From Peptoniphilus raoultii (GTDB taxonomy: Bacteria; Bacillota; Clostridia; Tissierellales; Peptoniphilaceae), in contig NZ_FMWM01000002.1 of NCBI RefSeq assembly GCF_900099555.1, forward strand, positions 1,113,629 through 1,177,628: DNA of 64,000 nucleotides, in the 5' to 3' direction. The notes below the pieces were generated by a model. That model searched no databases, was not told where the DNA came from, and saw only the letters and a program-made list of their open reading frames with translations. The first letter of the stretch is position 1; each line of letters starts with the position of its first letter. Position numbers and translations under genes: made by a program. Below, in pieces: positions 35,171 through 43,665 of the stretch.

Positions 35171-37381
35171 TTGTCAAATATTAGAGTGCACGCATTGGCA
35201 AAAGAAATTGGGATTACTAGTAAGGAACTCCTAATGAAATTAAAGGAATTAAATATAGATGCAAAAAATCATATGTCAACAATAGAAAAAGAAGATGAGG
35301 ACAGAATTAGAAAACTTTATTCCAAGGCTGATAAGAATATAGATAAGCAAAAAAATAATAGAAGGAAAGAAGTAAAGTCAACAAAAGAAAATAAGGCGAA
35401 AGAGCAAGATAAAAAACATATGAAACATTCCGATAATTTAGAAGATGAAGATAATTTTAAGCATAAGAAAAATATAAATCAAAAGAATAATCATAAGAAT
35501 AAAAAAGACAATACTAAAAATTTTGATCAAGAAGAAACTTACAAGCCAAAGGATTTAACTAAGAAAAAACCAAAGAGAAGACTTAATAAAAAATCTAAGG
35601 TTAAAAAAGATGTGAGTGAAGGACCAGTAAAGATTCAAACTCCAATAAGTGTTAAGGATTTTTCAGAAGAAGTGGGAATCCCTGTGGGCACGGTGATTAT
35701 GAAATTAATAGGTCTTGGAGTTATGGCAAATCAAAATCAATCTATCGATGAAGATACTTGCATCCTTCTTGCAGATGAATTAAAAGTTGAAATAGAAATA
35801 TCAGAAGATGAAGTTGCGGGTCAAACGATTGAAGAAAAATTTGGACTATTAAAAGAAGACAAAGAAAGAGATTTAAAATTAAGGGCTCCTGTTGTAACAG
35901 TTATGGGCCACGTTGATCATGGAAAGACATCTCTTCTTGATGTAATTAGAAAGTCACATATAACTGATAGTGAAGCTGGCGGCATTACTCAGCATATTGG
36001 TGCTTATACTGTGAATCTTTCGGGCAAAAAAATAACATTTTTAGACACACCAGGTCACGAAGCTTTCACTTCCATGAGATTAAGAGGTGCCCAAACTACA
36101 GATATTGCAGTTTTAGTTGTAGCTGCAGATGATGGAGTTATGCCTCAAACTCTAGAAGCTATTTCACATGCAAGGTCAGCTGACGTACCAATAATTGTAG
36201 CAATTACAAAAGTTGATAAGCCTGACGCAAATCTTGATAGGGTTAAACAAGAACTTATGAATGAAAATTTAGTTTCTGAAGAATGGGGCGGCTCTACAAT
36301 TATGGTTCCCGTTTCTTCAAAAACAAAAGATGGAATTGATGATTTGCTTGAAATGATATTACTTGTAGCAGAAATGCAGGAATTGAAGGCAAATCCAAAT
36401 AGACTTGGTGTTGGAACTATTATTGAAGCAAAACTTGATAAGGCTAAGGGACCAATGGCAACAGTTCTTGTAAAAAATGGAACATTTAGAGCAGGGGATT
36501 ATGTTGTTTCAGGCATATCTTCTGGTAGAATCAGAGCAATGGTTGATGACAAGCGTAAGAAGTTAAAAAAAGCTGGTCCTTCAATGCCAGCTGTAATATT
36601 AGGTTTAAATGAAGTTCCAAATGCTGGCGACACAATTTTTGTAGTTAAGGACGATAAGACTGCAAAGACAATTGCCGATAGGAATAGGGAACTTGAAAGA
36701 GATGAAAGATTAAATTCTACAAACAAGGTAAGCCTTGAAAATCTATTTGACAAGATTAAGGAAGAAAAAATGAAAGAACTAAATCTTGTTGTTAAAGCAG
36801 ATGTAAAGGGTTCTGTCGAAGCCTTAATTCAATCACTTTTAAAACTTTCAACAGATGAAGTTAAAATTTCTATAGTTCATCAAGGTGTTGGCGGAATTAA
36901 TGAATCAGATATTACTCTTGCTTCAGCCTCTAATGCAATTGTTATAGGTTTTAATGTAAGACCTAATATAAATGCAATTGAACTTGCAAAAAATGAAGAA
37001 GTGGAAATAAGAACATATAGGGTAATTTACGATATTTTAAATGATATTGAAGCGGCTGTTAAGGGTATGCTTGAACCGACAATTGTTGAAGAAATTCAAG
37101 GAAGATGTGAAATTCGTCAATTATTTAAACTTCCAAATAATAATATGGTTGCCGGAGTTTACGTTATAAGTGGTAAAATTTTAAGAAGTTCTAAGGTGAA
37201 AGTTTTAAGAGATGACGTTGTAATCCATGAGGGAGATATAAGTTCTCTAAAGAGATTTAAAGATGACGTCAGAGAACTAGCAACTAATTTTGAAGGCGGA
37301 CTTGTAATTGATGGCTATAATGACATTAAGGAAGGAGATCTATTGGAATCTTTCATTATGAAGGAAGTTAAGAGAGATTGA
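35171..37381 (+). CDS. infB: Translation initiation factor IF-2
   Basis: About 736 residues from TTG 35171, which has AGGAGGT 7 bases upstream; the GTG at 35162 falls inside that site. It recruits fMet-tRNA to the 30S. N-terminal IF2N segment (VHALAKEIGIT), a long K/N-rich low-complexity linker (about 50-150), second IF2N motif, G domain (GHVDHGKTSLLD, DTPGHEAF, TKVD), then domains II-IV. TTG start and strong ribosome site suggest controlled initiation. Confidence 0.97.
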   Translation: MSNIRVHALAKEIGITSKELLMKLKELNIDAKNHMSTIEKEDEDRIRKLYSKADKNIDKQKNNRRKEVKSTKENKAKEQDKKHMKHSDNLEDEDNFKHKKNINQKNNHKNKKDNTKNFDQEETYKPKDLTKKKPKRRLNKKSKVKKDVSEGPVKIQTPISVKDFSEEVGIPVGTVIMKLIGLGVMANQNQSIDEDTCILLADELKVEIEISEDEVAGQTIEEKFGLLKEDKERDLKLRAPVVTVMGHVDHGKTSLLDVIRKSHITDSEAGGITQHIGAYTVNLSGKKITFLDTPGHEAFTSMRLRGAQTTDIAVLVVAADDGVMPQTLEAISHARSADVPIIVAITKVDKPDANLDRVKQELMNENLVSEEWGGSTIMVPVSSKTKDGIDDLLEMILLVAEMQELKANPNRLGVGTIIEAKLDKAKGPMATVLVKNGTFRAGDYVVSGISSGRIRAMVDDKRKKLKKAGPSMPAVILGLNEVPNAGDTIFVVKDDKTAKTIADRNRELERDERLNSTNKVSLENLFDKIKEEKMKELNLVVKADVKGSVEALIQSLLKLSTDEVKISIVHQGVGGINESDITLASASNAIVIGFNVRPNINAIELAKNEEVEIRTYRVIYDILNDIEAAVKGMLEPTIVEEIQGRCEIRQLFKLPNNNMVAGVYVISGKILRSSKVKVLRDDVVIHEGDISSLKRFKDDVRELATNFEGGLVIDGYNDIKEGDLLESFIMKEVKRD

Positions 37382-37382
37382 T

Positions 37383-37742
37383 ATGGATAATAAAAGAATA
37401 AGTAAAATTTCAGAAGAAGTTAGAAGATGCCTAAGTGACATTGTTCAAAATAGGATTAAAGACCCAAGAATTCCGGATTTAACAAGCATATCACACGTTG
37501 ATGTTACCAGGGATTTATCCTTTGCTAAAGTTTATGTATCCTGTCTTGGTAGCGACAAAGAAAGAGAAAGTGCAGTTGAAGGACTTGAAAGCGCCAAGGG
37601 ATTTATTAAAAAAGAACTGGCTAAGGAAGTTAAATTAAGAATTATGCCAGAACTGATTTTTATAAAAGATGATTCAATAGAAAGGGCTATGGAAATGGAT
37701 AAATTAATTGATGAGGTTAACCATGGAAATAAACTTTCATAG
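37383..37742 (+). CDS. rbfA: Ribosome-binding factor A
   Basis: 119 residues, family length. A KH-like cold-shock factor for 16S 5' end maturation. RISKISEEVRRCLSDIV and SHVDVTRDLSFAKVYVSCLG are the conserved parts. It begins 1 base after infB and its 3' end overlaps nrnA by 20 bases. Confidence 0.95.
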   Translation: MDNKRISKISEEVRRCLSDIVQNRIKDPRIPDLTSISHVDVTRDLSFAKVYVSCLGSDKERESAVEGLESAKGFIKKELAKEVKLRIMPELIFIKDDSIERAMEMDKLIDEVNHGNKLS

Positions 37743-38709
37743 GGAGATTGAAATATTAAAGGAGAAAATTTCATCAGCAAAGACTATTATTTTGGCAAGC
37801 CATATGAACCCAGATGGTGATAATTTGGGTTCAAAACTTGCCATGTATAAACTTTTATTAAATTTGGGGAAAAAAGTTTATGTTGTTGAAAATGATGAAG
37901 TACCAACTGCTGAAGAATTTTTACCTAACGTTGATAAATTAGTAGATTCTGAAAAACTTGAAAATTCTATAGCTGATTTATTCATTTGCCTAGACTGCGG
38001 TGATCTTGAAAGAATTGGAAGGGCTGTAAAAGTTTTTAAAAATGCAGCATTTACCGTTAATATTGATCATCATGCATCAAATACAAATTTTGCAGATTTA
38101 AATATTGTTGATGACAAGGCTCCTGCAGTTTGTGAACTATTATATATCCTTATTAAAGAAATGGGATTTTCTATTGATAGGGATATTGCAACCTGCCTTT
38201 ATACTGGACTTTCAACAGACACAGGTTCCTTTAAATATGATTCTATAAGGCCCCTTACTTTCGAAGTAGCTAAAAAACTTTTGGAGGAAGGAATTGACAA
38301 AAATGAAATAGTTGTCAATTTATACCAAAGAAGAAGTAGGGAAAAAACAGATTTACTTCTAACGGCCCTAAAATCTTTAAAATATTTTAATGGCCATAAA
38401 ATCGCCGTGGTAACTATTAATAACGATGACACAAAAAAAACCAAGGCGAGAAAATCTGATGCTGATGGAATTGTTGAATTTATAAGAGACATTGATGGAG
38501 TGGAGCTTGCAATCTTTATAAAGGAAAAGGAAGATTCTTATAGAATTTCTACAAGGTCAAAATCCTATTTAGACGTTTCAAAACTTGTAAAGACATTTGG
38601 AGGCGGAGGCCATATTAGAGCAGCTGGAGCAACTCTTTATAAGGATTACTATGAAAATATAGACCTAGCAATAAAGGCAGTTGTTGATGCTGCTATAAAA
38701 GAATTCTAA
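37723..38709 (+). CDS. nrnA: DHH/DHHA1 bifunctional oligoribonuclease/PAP phosphatase (NrnA)
   Basis: About 328 residues from ATG 37723, with GAGGT 5 bases upstream; upstream TTG and ATG in frame (37708, 37711) precede this site and are less likely. It degrades nanoRNA and 3'-phosphoadenosine 5'-phosphate. DHH motif in NIDHHASNTNF and the DHHA1 GGGGHIRAAGA motif are present, with HMNPDGDNLGS at the N-terminus. It overlaps rbfA by 20 bases; the rbfA-nrnA-truB-ribF run is typical for Firmicutes. Confidence 0.94.
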   Translation: MEINFHREIEILKEKISSAKTIILASHMNPDGDNLGSKLAMYKLLLNLGKKVYVVENDEVPTAEEFLPNVDKLVDSEKLENSIADLFICLDCGDLERIGRAVKVFKNAAFTVNIDHHASNTNFADLNIVDDKAPAVCELLYILIKEMGFSIDRDIATCLYTGLSTDTGSFKYDSIRPLTFEVAKKLLEEGIDKNEIVVNLYQRRSREKTDLLLTALKSLKYFNGHKIAVVTINNDDTKKTKARKSDADGIVEFIRDIDGVELAIFIKEKEDSYRISTRSKSYLDVSKLVKTFGGGGHIRAAGATLYKDYYENIDLAIKAVVDAAIKEF

Positions 38710-38710
38710 A

Positions 38711-39604
38711 ATGGACGGACTATTAATTTTAAATAAGGAGAAATTTATATCTTCACATGATGCAGTAAATATTGTGAGGAAAAAACTTGAGATGAAAAAA
38801 GTTGGTCATACAGGAACTTTAGATCCTATGGCCAGCGGAGTCCTAATAATTTGCCTTGGTAAGGCTACTAAAATTAGCGATTTTATAATGAAGTCCAAGA
38901 AGATTTATAAGGCAAAAGTTAAGCTTGGAATTTTAACTGACTCCTATGACATTACTGGAGAGATTTTAAGGGAAGAAAGTGTAAATAAAAGCTTAGATGA
39001 AATAAAAAAGGTTATAAAATCTTTTCAAGGGGAAATTTATCAAAAGCCTCCCTTATATAGTGCTCTTAAAGTTAAGGGGAAAAAACTATATGAATATGCC
39101 AGACGGGGAGAAGAGGTCGAAATAAAAAAAAGACTCATTAATATTTATAGGCTTGAAATTTTATCTTTTAATGGAAAAGATGAATTTGAAATTTTAGTTT
39201 CATGCTCAAGTGGAACCTATATTAGGTCACTTGCCTTTGATATTGGAGAAAAACTTGGAAGCTTTGGTGTTTTAACTGAGCTTACAAGATTAGAAAACAA
39301 TGGCTTTAGTATTGAAGATGGCATTGACACGAAAATTTTAAAAGAGATATCAAAAGAGGATGTAGTAAAAAGGATAATTCCCACGGATAATGCTCTTTAT
39401 AATCTGCCTAAATTTACTTATCCTCAAAATTTTTACCAAAAAGTATTAAATGGGCAAAAATTTCAGCTTGATAATAATTTTATTGCACATAATGCATTAG
39501 ATTATTATAGACTTTATTGTAAAGATCAATTTATTGGACTTGGTAAAGTGCAAGATGAATTGGGTAAAAAATTTATGTTAGTTCACAAAAAATTAGTTAG
39601 GTGA
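38711..39604 (+). CDS. truB: tRNA pseudouridine-55 synthase TruB
   Basis: 297 residues. It makes pseudouridine 55 in the T loop of tRNAs. Catalytic D38 lies in GHTGTLDPMASGVL; YQKPPLYSALKVKG and SSGTYIRSLAFDIG motifs are intact, and there is a C-terminal PUA-like part. It starts 1 base after the nrnA stop. Confidence 0.96.
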   Translation: MDGLLILNKEKFISSHDAVNIVRKKLEMKKVGHTGTLDPMASGVLIICLGKATKISDFIMKSKKIYKAKVKLGILTDSYDITGEILREESVNKSLDEIKKVIKSFQGEIYQKPPLYSALKVKGKKLYEYARRGEEVEIKKRLINIYRLEILSFNGKDEFEILVSCSSGTYIRSLAFDIGEKLGSFGVLTELTRLENNGFSIEDGIDTKILKEISKEDVVKRIIPTDNALYNLPKFTYPQNFYQKVLNGQKFQLDNNFIAHNALDYYRLYCKDQFIGLGKVQDELGKKFMLVHKKLVR

Positions 39605-39607
39605 GAT

Positions 39608-40516
39608 ATGAAGGTAGTAGATATTGATTTAAATTATTTGGCCAAGGAAAAATCTATAGTGGCCCTTGGAAATTTTGATGGTGTCCATAAGGGCCATAGA
39701 GTGCTTTTGAAACAAACAGTAAAAAGAGCAAGAGAGAAAAAACTAAGTGCTTGTGTTTTAGCTTTCAAGGAACATTCTTCTAATACCTATATGACAAATA
39801 AGAAAAAAATCATAAGTAGTAATGATAATAAATTTAAAATTTTTTCTGAAATAGGTATTGATATTGTATATTTAATTGCTTTTGATAAAACTTTTATGTC
39901 CCTTAGTCCCTATAATTTTTTAAAAAATTTTCTCTATGACAAATTGAAGGTAAGAGGACTTGTTGTAGGTTATGACTATACCTTTGGCTATAAAAAAGCA
40001 GGAGATGTAGACTATTTAAAAGAGCACTCCTATATTTTTAATTGGCTTGATATTATAGATGAGCAAACTTGTAAGGGACAAACTATTTCTTCATCTTTAA
40101 TAAGACACTTAATTTCAGAAGGGGAAATAAAAGATGCTAATGAACTTTTAGAAGGTGAATTCACAATTGAAGGTAAGGTGATTCATAACAAGGGCCTAGG
40201 GAAAAAAATGGGCTATCCCACAGCAAATCTTGAGATGAATGATAATTATATTGTTCCAAGATTTGGAGTTTATGATACAGATATTGTTGTTGATGGAGTA
40301 AGATATAAGGCTGCAACATCTATTGGCACAAATCCAACAGTTGAAGATGATGGTTTAAAGATTGAAGCTCACATTTTAGATTTTGATAAAGATATTTATG
40401 GAAAAGAAGTCCAACTTATATTTTTAAATTTTATTAGAGAAGAAAAAGTTTTTAATTCAGTAGATGAACTTTTTAAACAAATAGAAAATGACGTTCAAAA
40501 AGTGCGTCAAAGATAG
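39608..40516 (+). CDS. ribF: Bifunctional riboflavin kinase/FAD synthetase
   Basis: 302 residues. It converts riboflavin to FMN then FAD. N-terminal FAD synthetase nucleotidyltransferase motif (GNFDGVHKGHRVLL) and SSSLIRHLI; C-terminal riboflavin kinase (KGLGKKMGYPTANLEM, GTNPTVEDDG). Starts 3 bases after truB, as in the common truB-ribF-rpsO order. Confidence 0.95.
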   Translation: MKVVDIDLNYLAKEKSIVALGNFDGVHKGHRVLLKQTVKRAREKKLSACVLAFKEHSSNTYMTNKKKIISSNDNKFKIFSEIGIDIVYLIAFDKTFMSLSPYNFLKNFLYDKLKVRGLVVGYDYTFGYKKAGDVDYLKEHSYIFNWLDIIDEQTCKGQTISSSLIRHLISEGEIKDANELLEGEFTIEGKVIHNKGLGKKMGYPTANLEMNDNYIVPRFGVYDTDIVVDGVRYKAATSIGTNPTVEDDGLKIEAHILDFDKDIYGKEVQLIFLNFIREEKVFNSVDELFKQIENDVQKVRQR

Positions 40517-40519
40517 TTC

Positions 40520-40548
40520 TTTACAAAACTACAAATATTTGTTATTAT
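40520..40548 (+). promoter_or_regulatory. Promoter for rpsO-pnp
   Basis: TTTACA at 40520-40525, a 17-base spacer and TATTAT at 40543-40548. Predicted start is near 40555, giving a leader of about 90 bases that contains the S15-type structure. Confidence 0.55.
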
Positions 40549-40581
40549 ATATTTTATAATATTATTATTAATATTAACTAG

Positions 40582-40623
40582 CTTATCGTGGTTTGTCGTT
40601 CCTCGGCGATCTACTAGGGTAAG
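40582..40623 (+). promoter_or_regulatory. rpsO leader structure (candidate S15 autoregulatory RNA)
   Basis: The outer stem CTTATC (40582-40587) pairs with GGTAAG (40618-40623). Inside it a long hairpin joins 40588-40598 to 40604-40614 (10 pairs, one mismatch, three G-T pairs) around a TTCCT loop. The region is conspicuously GC-rich for this genome and lies just before the rpsO AGGAGGT. Ribosomal protein S15 represses its own mRNA by several unrelated leader structures in different phyla; which class this matches was not testable here. Confidence 0.55.
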
Positions 40624-40644
40624 GTAAATTATTAGGAGGTAAAA

Positions 40645-40911
40645 ATGCTAGATAAAAATTCAAAAATCGAAATTATTGATGAGTATAAGACTCATGAAGG
40701 GGATACTGGATCTCCAGAAGTACAAATTGCTATTTTAACTAAGAGGATTAACATTTTAAATGAACACCTTAGAGAACACAAAAAAGACCACCATTCGAGA
40801 AGAGGACTTTTAAAAATGGTTGGTAAAAGAAGAAATCTTTTAAGATATTTAAAGAACAAGGATATTGAAAGATATCGTAGTTTAATTGAAAAATTAGGAA
40901 TTAGAGGATAA
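40645..40911 (+). CDS. rpsO: 30S ribosomal protein S15
   Basis: 88 residues, exact family length. Primary 16S binder with [20 protein letters not shown] and the [20 protein letters not shown] helix. AGGAGGT is 4 bases before the ATG. Its own promoter and structured leader, and a terminator before pnp, suggest separate control of rpsO. Confidence 0.98.
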   Translation: MLDKNSKIEIIDEYKTHEGDTGSPEVQIAILTKRINILNEHLREHKKDHHSRRGLLKMVGKRRNLLRYLKNKDIERYRSLIEKLGIRG

Positions 40912-40913
40912 AT

Positions 40914-40941
40914 AAGAGCGGGGTATCCGCTCTTTATTTTT
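40914..40941 (+). terminator. Intercistronic terminator between rpsO and pnp
   Basis: An 8-bp stem AAGAGCGG/CCGCTCTT (40914-40921 with 40927-40934), GGTAT loop, then a T-rich tail TATTTTT. Probably partial, giving less pnp than rpsO mRNA; it may also be an RNase processing site. Confidence 0.75.
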
Positions 40942-40953
40942 AAAGGAGGAAAT

Positions 40954-43131
40954 ATGGAGAAAGTTTTTACCATGGATCTTGCTGGTTCTACTTTAAAAGT
41001 AACAATTGGAAAAGTAGCAGAGCAAGCTAATGGAGAATGTCTTGTACAGTATGGCGATACTATTGTACTTGTAACGGCAACATCTTCAAAAACGCCGAGA
41101 GAAGGAATAGATTTTTTTCCTTTAAGCGTAGACTATGAAGAAAAAATGTATGCTGTTGGGAAAATACCCGGAGGTTTTATTAAAAGAGAAGGAAGACCAA
41201 GCGAAAAAGCTACACTTGTAGCAAGATTAATTGATAGACCCCTAAGACCTTTATTTCCTAATGGATATAGAAATGATGTTCAAATAGTTGCAACTGTTTT
41301 TAGTGTTGATCAAGATCACCTTCCAGACATTGTTGCAATGATTGGTTCATCAATAGCTCTTTCAGTTTCTGATATTCCTTTTGACGGACCAACAGGTTCT
41401 GTTCAAGTTGGAATGATTGATGGCTCTTATGTTATCAATCCTAATGAAGAAGAAAGAGAAAAATCTGATATTAATTTAATGCTTGCTGGTACAGAAAGTG
41501 CCATCATGATGGTTGAAGCAGGCTGTAATATTGTTAGTGAAGATCAAATGCTTGGAGCCATTTTAGAAGGCCACGAAGTAATTAAAGATATTTGTAAATT
41601 TATTAATGAAATCACAAGTGAATTAGGAAAAGAAAAGGCAGAGTATACTGTTTTTATGCCTAATGAAGAAATTGTAAATAAGGTTAAAGAATTTGGAACA
41701 AATATTTTAACAGATGCAATTAGACAAGAAGATAAAGTTGTTAGAGAAAGACTAACAGATGAAGCCAAAGATAAGATTAGGGAAGAATTTAAGGACCTTA
41801 TGGAAGAAAATGGCAAGGACGTTGAAGCTGCCATTGAAGATATAGAAGTTACAGAAGTAAGAAGAGGGATTATAGAAGAAGATAGAAGACCTGATGGCAG
41901 ATCCTTAACAGAAATTAGAAAACTTTCTTCAGAAGTTGGACTTTTACCAAGAGCTCACGGAAGTGGATTATTCACTAGAGGTCAAACTCAAGTTTTATCT
42001 ATTACTACTTTAGGTGCTCTTTCAGAAGAACAAACTATTGATGGCTTAGGTGACGATAAACCAAAACATTATATTCACCACTATAATTTCCCAGGATTTT
42101 GTGTTGGTGATGTAAAACCATCTCGTAGTCCAGGAAGACGTGAAATTGGTCATGGAGCCTTAGCCGAGAGAGCTCTTGTTCCAGTTTTACCGTCAATTGA
42201 AGATTTCCCATATACAATTAGAGTTGTTTCAGAAGTTTTATCTTCAAACGGTTCATCTTCTCAAGCATCAATTTGCGGTTCAACCTTATCTTTAATGGAT
42301 GCTGGTGTTCCAATTAAGGCTCCAGTTGCTGGAATTGCCATGGGACTTATAGAAAATAATGGAGTAACAAAAATATTAACTGATATTCAAGGTCTTGAAG
42401 ATCACTTTGGGGATATGGACTTTAAAGTTGCAGGTACTAGAGAAGGTATAACTGCTCTTCAAATGGATATTAAAGTAGAAGGAATTAAAAGAGAAATTTT
42501 AGAGGTTGCCCTTGAAAGAGCAAAAGTTGCAAGATTACAAATTTTAGACCATATTAAGACCACAATCGAAGAACCTCGTGATCATTTGTCAAAATATGCC
42601 CCTATAATTCATATTATTATTATTGACCCTGATAAGATTGGCGATGTTATTGGAGCTGGAGGCAAAACAATAAATAAAATTATTGAACAAACAGGTGTAA
42701 AAATTGATATTGATGATGATGGAAAAGTGTCTGTTCTTTCAGAAGATTCAGAAAAGGCAAAGGAAGCAATTGAAATCATTGAATCTATAGTTAAGGAAGT
42801 TGAAGTTGGAGATGTTTACCTTGGCAAAGTTAAGAAAATTATGAAGTTTGGTGCTTTTGTAGAACTCAAGAAGGGAACAGAAGGCTTACTTCACATTTCA
42901 GAAATTGCCCATGAAAGGACCAGAGAAGTTGAAGATGTTCTTCATGTTGGCGATGATGTTAAGGTTAAGGTCATTGAAATAAATGACGAAACTGGAAAGA
43001 TTTCTCTTTCAAGGAGAGCTCTTTTAGAAAAGCCTAAGGGAAACGAAAGAAATCATTCTTTTCATAGAAGAGATAATAATGGAAATAGAGAAGAAATAGA
43101 AAACGATTCAAAAGAAGAAAAAGATAATTAA
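40954..43131 (+). CDS. pnp: Polynucleotide phosphorylase
   Basis: 725 residues. 3'-5' phosphorolytic exoribonuclease of the degradosome. Tandem RNase PH domains ([31 protein letters not shown]), a KH domain ([14 protein letters not shown], about 565-580) and an S1 domain (about 625-695, [19 protein letters not shown]), then an acidic charged tail of about 25 residues. rpsO-pnp is a near universal pair. Strong AAAGGAGGAA ribosome site. Confidence 0.97.
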   Translation: MEKVFTMDLAGSTLKVTIGKVAEQANGECLVQYGDTIVLVTATSSKTPREGIDFFPLSVDYEEKMYAVGKIPGGFIKREGRPSEKATLVARLIDRPLRPLFPNGYRNDVQIVATVFSVDQDHLPDIVAMIGSSIALSVSDIPFDGPTGSVQVGMIDGSYVINPNEEEREKSDINLMLAGTESAIMMVEAGCNIVSEDQMLGAILEGHEVIKDICKFINEITSELGKEKAEYTVFMPNEEIVNKVKEFGTNILTDAIRQEDKVVRERLTDEAKDKIREEFKDLMEENGKDVEAAIEDIEVTEVRRGIIEEDRRPDGRSLTEIRKLSSEVGLLPRAHGSGLFTRGQTQVLSITTLGALSEEQTIDGLGDDKPKHYIHHYNFPGFCVGDVKPSRSPGRREIGHGALAERALVPVLPSIEDFPYTIRVVSEVLSSNGSSSQASICGSTLSLMDAGVPIKAPVAGIAMGLIENNGVTKILTDIQGLEDHFGDMDFKVAGTREGITALQMDIKVEGIKREILEVALERAKVARLQILDHIKTTIEEPRDHLSKYAPIIHIIIIDPDKIGDVIGAGGKTINKIIEQTGVKIDIDDDGKVSVLSEDSEKAKEAIEIIESIVKEVEVGDVYLGKVKKIMKFGAFVELKKGTEGLLHISEIAHERTREVEDVLHVGDDVKVKVIEINDETGKISLSRRALLEKPKGNERNHSFHRRDNNGNREEIENDSKEEKDN

Positions 43132-43134
43132 CTT

Positions 43135-43165
43135 AAATCGCATTATAAAAAAATGCGATTTTTTT
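43135..43165 (+). terminator. Terminator between pnp and dut
   Basis: A perfect 9-bp stem AAATCGCAT/ATGCGATTT (43135-43143 with 43153-43161) and seven T after it. It begins 3 bases after the pnp stop. Confidence 0.85.
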
Positions 43166-43176
43166 AAAGGAGAACC

Positions 43177-43608
43177 ATGAAAATAAAAATAATAAATAAG
43201 GGAAAACATAAATTACCCAAATATCAAACAAGTGGATCAAGCGGTATGGACTTATATGCAAATTTAGATGAAGACATAATTTTAAAATCTCTTGAAAGAA
43301 CTCTTGTGCCAACAGGCTTATTTTTAGAAATTCCTGAAGGCTATGAAGGGCAAGTTAGAGCCAGAAGTGGGCTTGCCTTGAAAAAAGGTTTATCACTTCC
43401 AAATGGTATTGGTACAATCGATGCAGATTATAGGGGAGAACTTAAAGTAATTTTTGTAAATTTAGGAAAAGATGATATAGTCATTAAAGACGGAGATAGA
43501 ATTGCTCAGCTTGTAATTATGAAGATAGAAAAATGTCAATTAATTGAAGTTCAAGATCTTTCAGATACTGAAAGAAATAAGGGTGGATTTGGCCACACAG
43601 GTCTTTAA
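43177..43608 (+). CDS. dut: Deoxyuridine 5'-triphosphate nucleotidohydrolase (dUTPase)
   Basis: 143 residues, trimeric dUTPase family. All five motifs are visible: [37 protein letters not shown] with catalytic aspartate, [19 protein letters not shown] near the C-terminus. It keeps uracil out of DNA and provides dUMP. It follows pnp after a terminator, with no separate promoter seen. Confidence 0.96.
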   Translation: MKIKIINKGKHKLPKYQTSGSSGMDLYANLDEDIILKSLERTLVPTGLFLEIPEGYEGQVRARSGLALKKGLSLPNGIGTIDADYRGELKVIFVNLGKDDIVIKDGDRIAQLVIMKIEKCQLIEVQDLSDTERNKGGFGHTGL

Positions 43609-43619
43609 TAAAACAAATA

Positions 43620-43648
43620 TTCTTTTATATTATCATTTATGATATAAT
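43620..43648 (+). promoter_or_regulatory. Possible promoter for ftsK operon
   Basis: A perfect TATAAT at 43643-43648 with a weak -35 (TTCTTT at 43620-43625) at 17-base spacing, in the 57-base gap between dut and ftsK. Confidence 0.4.
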
Positions 43649-43665
43649 ATTAATGAGGTGTTAAA

